The notes beneath the pieces were generated by a model that was given only the letters and a program-made list of their open reading frames with translations, searched no databases and was not told the DNA's origin. This document shows, in pieces, positions 8,589 through 17,292 of a DNA stretch of 64,000 bases. This DNA comes from CAYVRJ01 sp964453645 (GTDB lineage Bacteria > Bacillota > Clostridia > Christensenellales > JAWKQI01): contig CAYVRJ010000003.1 in assembly GCA_964453645.1 (NCBI GenBank), positions 199,832 through 263,831 on the forward strand, read 5' to 3'. A program made the translations under genes and the position numbers. Position 1 is the stretch's first letter; every line of letters begins with the position of its first letter.

Positions 8589-8644
8589 TATTGTAAACTG
8601 ATAAATAACATACAGTTGACAATAGAGTGGTTTGGTGATATCAT
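8589..8644 (+). promoter_or_regulatory. BirA (biotin repressor) operator overlapping the bioY promoter
   Basis: Half-sites TATTGTAAAC (8589-8598) and GTTGACAATA (8615-8624) are inverted repeats with one mismatch and a 16-base spacer, the BirA operator layout. A promoter, TTGACA (8616-8621), 17 bases, TATCAT (8639-8644), overlaps the right half-site, so bound BirA would block transcription. Confidence 0.85.
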
Positions 8645-8689
8645 CCCTATTGACATCGACAAATTATGCATTGAAAGGAACCCACATAC

Positions 8690-9217
8690 ATGCAAAAATT
8701 AGAGACGAAAGATTATATATTGTTAGCAATGTTTGCGGCACTTACAGCCGTTCTCGCCCAAATTATCATACCCCTGCCCTTCTCACCCGTTCCCATCAGC
8801 TTGGCCACCCTCTCCATTTTTGTGGCTGGGGGATTGCTTGGTGGGGTGAAGGGGGGGCTTAGCCAATTGGTCTATGTATTGCTGGGTGCAATTGGTCTGC
8901 CCGTGTTTGCAGGGATGAACGGAGGTTTTGGGGTGATCGCCGGGCCCACGGGGGGATATCTCTTGGGATACGTTGCCGGCGCATTTGTCATTGGCATCTT
9001 GAAATTCCCAAAGGTGTTTTGGGGTTACGCCCTTTCCATGGTTTTTGGAATTTGCGTGTGTTATACAATTGGGACGGTGTGGTATACTGTTGTGATGGGC
9101 ACAACGTTTGTTTCAGCTCTTATGATGTGCGTAGTTCCCTTTATACCGGGGGATATACTAAAAATTTGCTTGGCAGCCCTGCTGGTCATGAAACTAAAAA
9201 AAGTCATTCAAATTTAA
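8690..9217 (+). CDS. bioY: Biotin transporter substrate-binding component BioY
   Basis: S-component of an ECF biotin importer, 175 residues and about six membrane helices. Family marks include PFSPVPISLATLSIFVAGGL near residue 30, LGAIGLPVFAGMNGGFGVIAGPTGGYLLGY split over residues 65-95, and IPGDILKICLAALL near the C-terminus. No EcfA/EcfT genes are nearby, so it should use shared housekeeping ECF modules. The BirA operator directly upstream independently supports biotin as the substrate and implies a DNA-binding, bifunctional BirA elsewhere in the genome. The start follows TTGAAAGGAACCC. Confidence 0.95.
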   Translation: MQKLETKDYILLAMFAALTAVLAQIIIPLPFSPVPISLATLSIFVAGGLLGGVKGGLSQLVYVLLGAIGLPVFAGMNGGFGVIAGPTGGYLLGYVAGAFVIGILKFPKVFWGYALSMVFGICVCYTIGTVWYTVVMGTTFVSALMMCVVPFIPGDILKICLAALLVMKLKKVIQI

Positions 9218-9272
9218 GGGTAAAACAAAACTGCCATAGGAATACTAAAACCAAAAGCAGAGGAGTCATACA

Positions 9273-10478
9273 TTGAAGAAAAATCCCTCTTCCAAGTTGG
9301 TTTTAATTATTCCTATTCTATTTGTACTGTTTGTCATTACCTATGGTTTGATGTTTGAAAATAAGGTGCAAGACGGACAAGACGATGAAGAAAAAGAGAT
9401 AACAATCACAAAAGTACTGGACGAAACCCTAGACGACACTGTGCAAACAGTTAGAAGCAAGAGCGAAGCGGTGTACAAACCCGATTCAATACAACCGCCC
9501 CTGATTCCATCACTCATGGCGGGCAGCAATTCAATGTGCATCAATTGGTTGGCAGTGAAAGGTGCACAACAATACGAACTATTTTGTCGCAAGGGGGAGG
9601 GGGAGTATGAATTTTTGGATGCTCTGCCCGATACAGCTTATCTGGCAACAGGGTTAGAGCAAAACACAAAGTACTCCTTTAAAATTCGTTCGGTTACAAA
9701 AAATAACGTTGCAGGAGATTTTTCTCCCGAAGCTACGGACTATACATCGGGATCGTATGATGTGCCAGCGGGGGAAGCAAAGGCGGATCTCATGCTCGTA
9801 GCCACCCATATGGATGACGAACTCATCTTCTTTGGCGGTATACTGCCCTATTATGGAAAGTATCTGGAAAAGAATATCTCACTGGTGTTCACTTGCGACA
9901 ACGGAGAGAAGCGCAGGGCACAAGAGCGGTTGGGTTTGGATGTGATGGGTTTAACCCAAGTTGAGCCGGAATACCTGTCTTTTTTGGGCAAGTTTCGGAT
10001 GGCGGAGGGTGCCACATGGCAGGAAAAGCCCGATGATCTGCTGGTGCTGGAGATGGTACAGACCATTCGAAGAAATCGTCCTCAAGTGATCGTATCCCAC
10101 GACACAAAGGGTGAATACGGCCACTCACAGCACCTGCTCACAACCATGGTGCTCACCCGTGCCCTGCAAAAGTGCAGTGATCCCGGTTATGATCTAAAAA
10201 GTGCAAAGGAATACGGGACATGGATGCCAAAAAAAGTGTATCTGCACTTGTATTCAAGAAATGTTATATCCCTGGACTACTCCCAGCCCCTCTCTTGTTA
10301 TGCGGGGAAGTCGGCACTGGATATGGCAAGTTTGGCACTCAAGAAACACCCCAATGCTCTGCCTAAATATAGAGTCTATTACACAGGTGATGTATACGAT
10401 TCTTCTCAATTCGGCTTGTTCTATAGCGCAGTAGGTGCGGATACAACCCAGGACTTCTTTTGTAACATATCTCAATGA
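9273..10478 (+). CDS. Membrane-anchored PIG-L/LmbE-type deacetylase with fibronectin-III domain
   Basis: 401 residues from a TTG start behind AGAGGAG. An N-terminal hydrophobic segment (about residues 8-27) anchors or exports it. A fibronectin type III-like domain follows at about 75-155 (MCINWLAVKGAQQYELF, LEQNTKYSFKIRSV). The rest is a PIG-L domain: LMLVATHMDDELIFFGG carries the metal-binding DDE, and HDTKGEYGHSQH the downstream histidines. The family normally has HPDDE; here it is HMDDE, which keeps the metal ligands. PIG-L enzymes remove N-acetyl groups from GlcNAc-type sugars, so an extracellular glycan-trimming role is likely. It is probably co-transcribed with bioY, 55 bases upstream, without an obvious functional link. 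Confidence 0.85.
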   Translation: MKKNPSSKLVLIIPILFVLFVITYGLMFENKVQDGQDDEEKEITITKVLDETLDDTVQTVRSKSEAVYKPDSIQPPLIPSLMAGSNSMCINWLAVKGAQQYELFCRKGEGEYEFLDALPDTAYLATGLEQNTKYSFKIRSVTKNNVAGDFSPEATDYTSGSYDVPAGEAKADLMLVATHMDDELIFFGGILPYYGKYLEKNISLVFTCDNGEKRRAQERLGLDVMGLTQVEPEYLSFLGKFRMAEGATWQEKPDDLLVLEMVQTIRRNRPQVIVSHDTKGEYGHSQHLLTTMVLTRALQKCSDPGYDLKSAKEYGTWMPKKVYLHLYSRNVISLDYSQPLSCYAGKSALDMASLALKKHPNALPKYRVYYTGDVYDSSQFGLFYSAVGADTTQDFFCNISQ

Positions 10479-10504
10479 AAGTACAAAACGGTCTATGTGT
10501 AACG

Positions 10505-10825
10505 CTACTGTTTCTTTTTCTTAGGCTTGGGCAGGGGGGTGACGGGTTCCAGCAGACGAATGATCTCCTTTGAAAACTCTGCATCGTCAATATCTAAGAT
10601 ATAGTGTTCCTTTGCCCCTGTGTATGGGAAACCCCTTTGGGCGTTGGACATGAGTTCGTCAATACACGACAGTTGTTTCACATACACCGTGTTGTCACAA
10701 ACCAAAAGGATTGGTTTTTCATTGACATAAACCATGTATTCCCCAAACATTTTCTTATAGCGAAGGTCACCTGCGCCACTAATTTGCTCGCATACGTACT
10801 CAATAAAATCAACCGTTGTAGCCAT
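10505..10825 (-). CDS. TfoX N-terminal domain protein
   Basis: 106 residues matching the TfoX_N domain: RYKKMFGEYMVYVNEKPILL, VCDNTVYVKQL, then RGFPYTGAKEHYILD. The C-terminus is lysine-rich (PKPKKKKQ). Free-standing TfoX_N proteins are common in Clostridia; they are not proven competence regulators there. It lies on the opposite strand between two plus-strand operons, converging on the PIG-L gene. The upstream 180 bases to the glycosyltransferase hold a divergent intergenic region with no clear promoter that I can call. Confidence 0.85.
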   Translation of the reverse strand: MATTVDFIEYVCEQISGAGDLRYKKMFGEYMVYVNEKPILLVCDNTVYVKQLSCIDELMSNAQRGFPYTGAKEHYILDIDDAEFSKEIIRLLEPVTPLPKPKKKKQ

Positions 10826-11003
10826 GTTAAATCCTCACAGAAAAATATTCATAAAACACTACGCTCAGTGAGCATAACAAATGGGATCGCAAACCATTCG
10901 CTTGGTTTTGCCAAATATCTCAGTTTTCTTTTATTTTATAACAAACTATTAAGAAAGTCTAATATTATTACGATATTTTGTATATCACAAGTGAGGAGCG
11001 TAT

Positions 11004-12674
11004 ATGTTAAAGAATAAAGAGCTTGCAGTGCAAGTGCTGGACTTGATCCAAACCCTGATCGAAGCAGCTGAGTATCTTCTAAGTTGTGCTCAAGCCCAAG
11101 ATTATGAAAACTTTACGATGGTGTCCGAGGACATGATTGCCGTGCTGGAGTGTATAAACGGATTAGCCCCTGAACTGAAGCAGGACGAGCCCTCGCTGAA
11201 TATTGATTTAGCTGTACCCAGCGTGTACGTTTCTCTGAGACAAATCATGGAATACAATATGGCAAAAGCAGCCCACAAGATCGAATTTGAGCTGATCCCA
11301 CTCATTCAGGATATGCACGTTCGATTCTATTTTTTTGGAACCCTATATCCCGATCAGCAATTGATGGACAACTATTACCAAAACGAATTGTCAAAGCTTG
11401 CGGCAAATAAATATATAGACGAAGCGGAGCGGACGGGTACCTATAAATACGACTTGTCTGCGGTGGTGATTGGCTACAATAAGTTAGACTATACAAAACT
11501 GTGTGTGGAAAGCTTTTTAGAGCACGTTCCCAAAGATTTGAATTACGAACTCATTTTGCTCAACCACGGCAGCTCCGATGGCACAAAGGCATACTTTGAG
11601 AGCAAAAATCCCCACAAACAAATGGATATCCATAAGAATGGCGGTGGATTCAGAGCCATTGATCGGATTCTTGAAGGCAAGTATGCCATGTTCATTTCCA
11701 ATGACGTTGTTATAACAGAAAATGCAATTGCCAATATGATGCGCTGCATGGATTCGGATGAAAAGATTGGTGCCATTGTACCCACCACACCCAATATTTC
11801 CAACTGCCAGGGCATTGAGCAGCAGTACACCAATTTTGATGAAATGCACGCGTTTGCAAGAAAAAACAATGTCTACGATCCCTACCGCCACGAAAAGAGA
11901 ACCAGGTTGTGTGACCCAATCGTACTGTTTAGAAGCAAGTATCTGTATGCGTCCACCGGTGTTAACTACCCCAATCATTTTTATTCGACAGTGATTACAT
12001 TTGGAGACGATTTATTTTCTTTAAAGCTGCGGCGCAGGGGATACAGTTTAATCTTGCAAAAAGATGCGTTTTGCTATCACTTTGGAAGTGTTACCGTTGC
12101 AGAAGAAAATAATAATATTCAAAAAGCAAAACAAATCGATCTATATTTTGAGGGACGCAAAGACTTTTTTAGAACATTTGGTGTCGATCCTTGGGCTACG
12201 GGATGTTGTTTTGCCAAACAAATGGTGAATTTATTACCCTTTAATCAGGACGAACCGGTGAATGTGTTGGGCGTTAACTGCGGTTTTGGCAGCAATCCCT
12301 TAAAAATTCAGCAAAAACTAAAAGAGGACAGGCACAACACCCAAGTGACAGTGTATAATACTACCGACGATCAATCCTTTGTGGAAGATTTGCGCGTTAT
12401 GTCCGACGTATTTGAATATTGTGAAAGCATTGAAACAGCACATAAACTGTTTGAAACGGTTCAATTTCACTATATCGTGCTGGAGAGCAGGTTTGATGTC
12501 TTGTGTGATTTAAGACCCATCATTGCAAACCTGATGAACAGGTTGACGAAGGACGGCGTTATGGCTATTCGTTTTGAAGACGAGACTTCGCTCACTCAAA
12601 TAAAACAACTGTATTGCAAAGTAAAAGTGGACGAAAACTGGGCAGCCATTTTTAAAAGCGAAAACAATACCTAA
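11004..12674 (+). CDS. Glycosyltransferase family 2 protein with helical N-terminal and Rossmann-like C-terminal regions
   Basis: 556 residues and the first gene of the surface-sugar operon. Residues 1-145 are helical and unassigned. Residues about 150-375 form a GT-A domain: LSAVVIGYNKLDYTK, then LNHGSSDGT, and MFISNDVVITENAI with a D-containing motif in the DXD position. Residues about 410-556 resemble a SAM-binding Rossmann fold (VNVLGVNCGFGSNPL), but the glycine motif is weak, so methyltransferase activity is uncertain. GTGAGGAG precedes the ATG. It should transfer the sugar made by the downstream genes or a partner sugar. Similar multi-domain glycosyltransferases occur in flagellin and capsule glycosylation clusters. 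Confidence 0.8.
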   Translation: MLKNKELAVQVLDLIQTLIEAAEYLLSCAQAQDYENFTMVSEDMIAVLECINGLAPELKQDEPSLNIDLAVPSVYVSLRQIMEYNMAKAAHKIEFELIPLIQDMHVRFYFFGTLYPDQQLMDNYYQNELSKLAANKYIDEAERTGTYKYDLSAVVIGYNKLDYTKLCVESFLEHVPKDLNYELILLNHGSSDGTKAYFESKNPHKQMDIHKNGGGFRAIDRILEGKYAMFISNDVVITENAIANMMRCMDSDEKIGAIVPTTPNISNCQGIEQQYTNFDEMHAFARKNNVYDPYRHEKRTRLCDPIVLFRSKYLYASTGVNYPNHFYSTVITFGDDLFSLKLRRRGYSLILQKDAFCYHFGSVTVAEENNNIQKAKQIDLYFEGRKDFFRTFGVDPWATGCCFAKQMVNLLPFNQDEPVNVLGVNCGFGSNPLKIQQKLKEDRHNTQVTVYNTTDDQSFVEDLRVMSDVFEYCESIETAHKLFETVQFHYIVLESRFDVLCDLRPIIANLMNRLTKDGVMAIRFEDETSLTQIKQLYCKVKVDENWAAIFKSENNT

Positions 12675-12687
12675 AGGGAGGACATCC

Positions 12688-14427
12688 GTGAAACTATCTG
12701 ATTATGTCATTCAATATTTGCAGGAATATGGAATACGGGACTGCTTTTTACTCTCGGGCGGAGGTATGATGCACCTGCTGGATTCCTTGGCAGCAAGTAG
12801 TATTAACCAATATTATAATCTCAATGAACAAGCGACCACCATGTGTGCCGATGGATATGCCCAGTGCGTTCAGCAACTGAGCTTCTGTATGGTGACAACA
12901 GGGCCAGGGGGAACCAATGCCGTGACGGGTGTGGCATCGGCCTTTCAGGACAGCACACCCATGATTGTTATATCTGGTCAGGTAAAAACTGCCGACTTAG
13001 CGCCAAAGGGCGTTCGCGCATATGGACCCCAGGAAGTGGATATTGTGAGCATTGTTGCCCCAATAACCAAATATGCAGTCACAGTCAAAGAGCCAGAGGA
13101 AATCCGATATCACTTGGAGAAGGCAGTTCATTTGGCCACAAGCGGGCGTAAAGGCCCAGTTTGGTTGGACATTCCTTTAAACGTTCAATCTGCAACCATT
13201 GAACCTAAGAACCTGAAAGGTTACAGCGTTCAAGAAATAGAAAGTACAATTGAAAAAAGCAATATAGAGAATGTGCTGGATCACATGAAAAAGGCAAAAA
13301 AACCTGTCGTCCTGCTGGGGCACGGGGTAATTGGCGCTGGGGCACAGGAACTGGCAAAGGAGTTTGTTTCAAAGGCAAACATACCGGTACTCTGCACTTG
13401 GCGTGCCAGACATTTGTTTAACGAAGACGACACTTTATATTTTGGCATGCCCGGGGCGTTGGCACAGCGGTATGCAAATTTTATTTTGCAGGAAGCTGAT
13501 TTTTTACTCATCATTGGAAGTACGGTGAAGTATGCGCTCACCGCATTCGACGAATCGAATTTTGCAAAGAATGCAACAAAGTTTATTGTTGATGTCGATG
13601 AACATGAGATCAACAAGCTACATATTGAATTTAAAGAAACGCTGCACTGTGATGCTAAAGTCTTTTTGGAGTTCATGATGCCAGGGGTGCAACCCTGTAC
13701 CTGTGAGGATTGGCTAAGCCATTGCCGGGATTTAAAAAACAAGTACAATATACTCCATGAACGCCCCAACTTTGAGACCAACTTAGTCTATGGCTATGAT
13801 TTTGCCCATGAACTTTCTTTGCAAAGTAAAGAGACGGATGTAATTGTAGCAAGCCCCACGGGAAGGGCATGTGTTGCCATCAACATGGCATTTGCACTAA
13901 AAGAGGGGCAACTATATGTTGCAACAGCAGGACTTGGCTCCATGGGTTATGCACTGCCCCTGGCCATTGGTGCGTGTGTTGCCTCTGGCAAGCGGCGCAC
14001 GCTGGTGTTTGAAGGGGATGGCAGTTTGCAGCACAATTTGCAGGAGTTACAGCTTCTCATCACCTATGGCCTGCCTATCAAACTCTTTGTGTACAACAAC
14101 GGGGGATATGCATCCATATACGGCATGCAGACGGGGCATTTTAAGGGCAGATTGGCAGGGTGTAATGCGAAGAGTGGTGTATGTTTGCCCGATATTCAAA
14201 AGCTGGCACAGGCATACGGTTTATCCTATAGTATGATCTGCAATACGGGAGAACTCTCAAAAGGAATTCAAGCTGTTCTTTTAGATGATGAGCCCCACAT
14301 TTGTGAAGTGATGGGGGATATCCGTTTTGAAGAAATACCGAGAACACAGACAAAAATTAATGCGGATGGTAGTATTGTGTCTGGTTCGCTGACTAACCTA
14401 TACCCATTTTTGGAGGAAAATCCATGA
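12688..14427 (+). CDS. ThDP-dependent enzyme of the acetolactate synthase family
   Basis: 579 residues from a GTG behind AAGGGAGG. It has the three-domain ThDP layout. The N-terminal PYR domain has the catalytic-Glu motif NEQATTMCADGYA near residue 46 and TTGPGGTNAVTGVASAF. The central domain spans about 185-330. The C-terminal PP domain has GDGSLQHNLQELQ from residue 443 and ends its Mg/ThDP motif with NNGGYASI. Biosynthetic acetolactate synthase is unlikely here because no ilvN or other ilv gene is near and the gene is embedded in a sugar operon. YerE, a family member, adds a two-carbon unit to a 4-keto-3,6-dideoxy sugar, so a branched-sugar role is a reasonable inference. It overlaps the next gene by 4 bases. 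Confidence 0.88.
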   Translation: MKLSDYVIQYLQEYGIRDCFLLSGGGMMHLLDSLAASSINQYYNLNEQATTMCADGYAQCVQQLSFCMVTTGPGGTNAVTGVASAFQDSTPMIVISGQVKTADLAPKGVRAYGPQEVDIVSIVAPITKYAVTVKEPEEIRYHLEKAVHLATSGRKGPVWLDIPLNVQSATIEPKNLKGYSVQEIESTIEKSNIENVLDHMKKAKKPVVLLGHGVIGAGAQELAKEFVSKANIPVLCTWRARHLFNEDDTLYFGMPGALAQRYANFILQEADFLLIIGSTVKYALTAFDESNFAKNATKFIVDVDEHEINKLHIEFKETLHCDAKVFLEFMMPGVQPCTCEDWLSHCRDLKNKYNILHERPNFETNLVYGYDFAHELSLQSKETDVIVASPTGRACVAINMAFALKEGQLYVATAGLGSMGYALPLAIGACVASGKRRTLVFEGDGSLQHNLQELQLLITYGLPIKLFVYNNGGYASIYGMQTGHFKGRLAGCNAKSGVCLPDIQKLAQAYGLSYSMICNTGELSKGIQAVLLDDEPHICEVMGDIRFEEIPRTQTKINADGSIVSGSLTNLYPFLEENP

Positions 14428-16259
14428 ATTATTTAATCGTAATGCCCAGAATCGTACACGCTTTAAACGAGACCTATTTGTTTCCCTTGGGAATTGCATA
14501 TGTGAGTGCCAGTTTAAAAGCTGTTCGGGATACGGTCTTTACCTTAAACCTAAACTCCACAGACTTGAGCGTACGCGATGCCCTTGTGGACAGCATTTTA
14601 AAAAACAAAATTGATGTTTTGGCTGTGGGGGGGTTGTCACCCCAATACAATCACATCAATGAGATTATTAACACTGCAAAGGAAATCAAGGGCGATCTCA
14701 AAGTGATTGTTGGCGGTGGACTCATTACTGCAAGCCCCAGGGTTGCCATGTCTGGGTTGGATGCAGACTTTGGCATTATCGGCGAGGGTGAGTTTACAAT
14801 CCGCGATTTGGCAGATGCAATCGAGGGTAAGAAAAACGTTGCAGATGTGAAAGGATTGATATACAGAAGGGGAAAAGAGCTGGTCAAAAACGAACCCAGG
14901 GAAGACATTCAGGATCTGGATTCCGTACCTTTTCCCGATTACGAAGGATTTCAATACGGCAATATTGTTGCAGCATTAAATACGAACAGTTCTGTTTCCA
15001 AAGATGCCGGTGTTGCAGATATTTGTACCAGCAGATCCTGTCCGTACAAGTGTACATTTTGCTTTCACTCCTGCGGACAAAAATATAGAACCAGATCCCT
15101 TGACAATGTCTTTCAAGAGATCGATATGCTGGTCAGCAAATACCCCATTAAAATGCTGCAAATTCAAGATGAACTATTTTTTGCAGATAAACAAAGGGGG
15201 TTTGAATTTTGTGAGCGAATCAAGCCGTATCAGTTAAATTGGTCGTGTAGTTTGCGCATGGATTTATTGACGGCGGAAGTGTTAAAAGCCATGAAAGATG
15301 CGGGGTGTATTCTCTTTGGATACGGGTTCGAAAGTGCAGACAATCGAATCTTAAAGAGTATGAATAAGAAAATCACCATCGAACAGATCGAACAGGGTTT
15401 GAAAGAAGCCGATAAAGCCAACATGCTCACCAGTGCTATGATTATTATGGGCGATGCTGAGGAAACCTTTGAAACCTTTAACAACAGTTTGAAATGGCTG
15501 AGGGAACACCCCCAATATGAAGTCAATCTAAATACCATCAGCGTGTTACCCGGCTCACCGCTGTATCACTATGCAGTGGAAAACGGTTACATAACCGATG
15601 AATTAAAGTATCTGCAAGAAAATTGCCCACAAATCAATGTGAGTAAAATGAGCGATGCAGAGTATAAAAAGTGTATTCAACTGATGTCGGAAGTGATGGG
15701 CACCCGGTTTTATCTGCCTAAAAACTTCAAATTATTGTCCATTGACTATGAGAATAAAAATGCTTGTGTTGAAATTGAGTGCAACAAGTGTGGTTCAGTC
15801 CACAGCTTTGATGTTTGGGACTTTTTTGGAGAGTATATGGCCATCTGCGATTGTGGGCAATCCTACCGCTTTCCCTTATACCTCTGCATAAAAGATTTAG
15901 TGGATGAAGCCATGGAGGCATTTTTAAATCAAGCGACACACCCCATTGTAATATATGGCATGTCAAAAAAGGCTTGCAGTTTCTTGGGGCTTTGTGAAAT
16001 GGCAAAGAGTGATCAAATTAAAATATCTGATTCCAACCGGTTTAAGCAGGGGAACTACTTATTCGATAAAAAAGTCTTATCTTTAGATGAAATCAACGAA
16101 ACTGAATGTGAGACCCTTGTTTTAGGAGCAACAATTAATTCTTCTAAGAACGAAATATCCAATAAAATCAGATCTAATTGTCCAAAGATTAAAAAGATCA
16201 TCGACTTAAACGATTTTATTGAAGAAATACTATTGTCCCATATCGCCAAGGAGAAGTAA
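14424..16259 (+). CDS. B12-binding-type radical SAM protein with extra C-terminal domains
   Basis: 611 residues. Residues 1-135 look like a cobalamin-binding Rossmann domain (VLAVGGLSPQYNHINEI, VIVGGGLITASP), although no DxHxxG base-off motif is visible. The radical SAM core follows, with its CxxxCxxC cluster at Cys206, Cys210 and Cys213 (SCPYKCTFC), and later GYGFESADNRIL. After about residue 440 there is a four-cysteine zinc-ribbon-like segment (ECNKCGS, AICDCGQSYRF), then a Rossmann-like domain (PIVIYGMSKKACSFLG, TLVLGATINS). Such proteins often methylate unactivated carbons or rearrange substrates. The substrate is unknown; the neighbours suggest a sugar or glycan. The start overlaps the previous stop (ATGA). 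Confidence 0.85.
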   Translation: MNYLIVMPRIVHALNETYLFPLGIAYVSASLKAVRDTVFTLNLNSTDLSVRDALVDSILKNKIDVLAVGGLSPQYNHINEIINTAKEIKGDLKVIVGGGLITASPRVAMSGLDADFGIIGEGEFTIRDLADAIEGKKNVADVKGLIYRRGKELVKNEPREDIQDLDSVPFPDYEGFQYGNIVAALNTNSSVSKDAGVADICTSRSCPYKCTFCFHSCGQKYRTRSLDNVFQEIDMLVSKYPIKMLQIQDELFFADKQRGFEFCERIKPYQLNWSCSLRMDLLTAEVLKAMKDAGCILFGYGFESADNRILKSMNKKITIEQIEQGLKEADKANMLTSAMIIMGDAEETFETFNNSLKWLREHPQYEVNLNTISVLPGSPLYHYAVENGYITDELKYLQENCPQINVSKMSDAEYKKCIQLMSEVMGTRFYLPKNFKLLSIDYENKNACVEIECNKCGSVHSFDVWDFFGEYMAICDCGQSYRFPLYLCIKDLVDEAMEAFLNQATHPIVIYGMSKKACSFLGLCEMAKSDQIKISDSNRFKQGNYLFDKKVLSLDEINETECETLVLGATINSSKNEISNKIRSNCPKIKKIIDLNDFIEEILLSHIAKEK

Positions 16260-16262
16260 GAA

Positions 16263-17267
16263 ATGAAAGCAAACAACCAAGCGAAAATATTTGCAAGAAA
16301 GAGGGTACCCTTGCAATCTGTGCTGCCCCTGCAAACGCCCTTCTTTATTACTGTTGAGCCGACGAACTTCTGCAATTTGAAGTGCAACTTCTGTTATCAC
16401 TATGACAGAGAAGCAATTAAAAAGGAAAATTTAGAATTTTGTCACATGGATTTTGATCTCTTTAAAAAGATTGTGGACGATATTCTTGAGTTTCCAGATA
16501 AAATTAAAAAGTTTAAGTTTGGCGGCTTCGGGGAGCCTCTGCTCAACAAGCAATTACCCGAAATGATTCGTTATGCCAAAGAAAAGGGTATTGCTGAAAA
16601 AATCGATCTATTCACCAACGGAACGCTCTTGAACGAGTTTAACGCAAAAGAACTGGTGGATGCAGGGCTTGATTGGGTGAATATCTCCATTAATGGCTTA
16701 AATCGGGAACAATATAAGGAGCGGTGTTCAAATCCCATCGACTTTGAGAGTATGGTGGAGGGCATTGCGCAGCTCTATAAAAATAAAAAGCAACTTGAAA
16801 TTTATATTAAATTAGGTGATAATGGAGCAAGTGAAGAGGATAAAGAGAAGTTCTACAATACTTTTGGAAACATTTGCGACAATATTTTTGTTGAAAAGAT
16901 TGTAGACAACGTCTGGAACGATGTAAACCTAGATGTCAAGGATGCATCCCCAGTCAGTTCATTTGGGGATGAAGACGGCTATCGCCACGTGTGTACGCCC
17001 ATGTTTATTGGTTTTATGATCAATGCAAACGGAACGGTGGTTCCCTGTTGTGCAGATTGGAAACATCAATATAAGCTGGGAGATGCTAATACCCAGCGTT
17101 TAGTGGGCATTTGGAATGGTGAGCCCCTTAAGAAGCTTCATATCATTCACTTAAAAAAGCAACGGGAAGACTATGATTTCTGCAAAAATTGCAATGTGCC
17201 TACAGCGTTCACCGTGGACAACATTGATCCATATACAGACGAGTTGCTTCCCAAATATGACATCTGA
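16263..17267 (+). CDS. Radical SAM/SPASM domain protein
   Basis: 334 residues. The radical SAM cluster motif is EPTNFCNLKCNFCYHY, with Cys37, Cys41 and Cys44. A core barrel follows (FGGFGEPLLNK, IDLFTNGTLL). The C-terminal SPASM-like part has GTVVPCCADW and ends DFCKNCNVPTAF, giving ligands for an auxiliary cluster. The start is 3 bases after the preceding B12-type radical SAM gene and uses AAGGAGAAG overlapping its stop. SPASM enzymes modify peptides or, in some sugar clusters, oxidise or dehydrate sugars and alcohols (as in aminoglycoside pathways). No precursor peptide gene is visible, so a sugar or lipid substrate is favoured. Confidence 0.87.
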   Translation: MKANNQAKIFARKRVPLQSVLPLQTPFFITVEPTNFCNLKCNFCYHYDREAIKKENLEFCHMDFDLFKKIVDDILEFPDKIKKFKFGGFGEPLLNKQLPEMIRYAKEKGIAEKIDLFTNGTLLNEFNAKELVDAGLDWVNISINGLNREQYKERCSNPIDFESMVEGIAQLYKNKKQLEIYIKLGDNGASEEDKEKFYNTFGNICDNIFVEKIVDNVWNDVNLDVKDASPVSSFGDEDGYRHVCTPMFIGFMINANGTVVPCCADWKHQYKLGDANTQRLVGIWNGEPLKKLHIIHLKKQREDYDFCKNCNVPTAFTVDNIDPYTDELLPKYDI

Positions 17268-17292
17268 ATTTAATATTTTATGAGGCGATACA

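Noticed and set aside
12688..14427. Acetolactate synthase large subunit (ilvB) for branched-chain amino acids
   Set aside because: No ilvN or ilv neighbours, and position inside a coupled glycan operon; kept as a family-level call.
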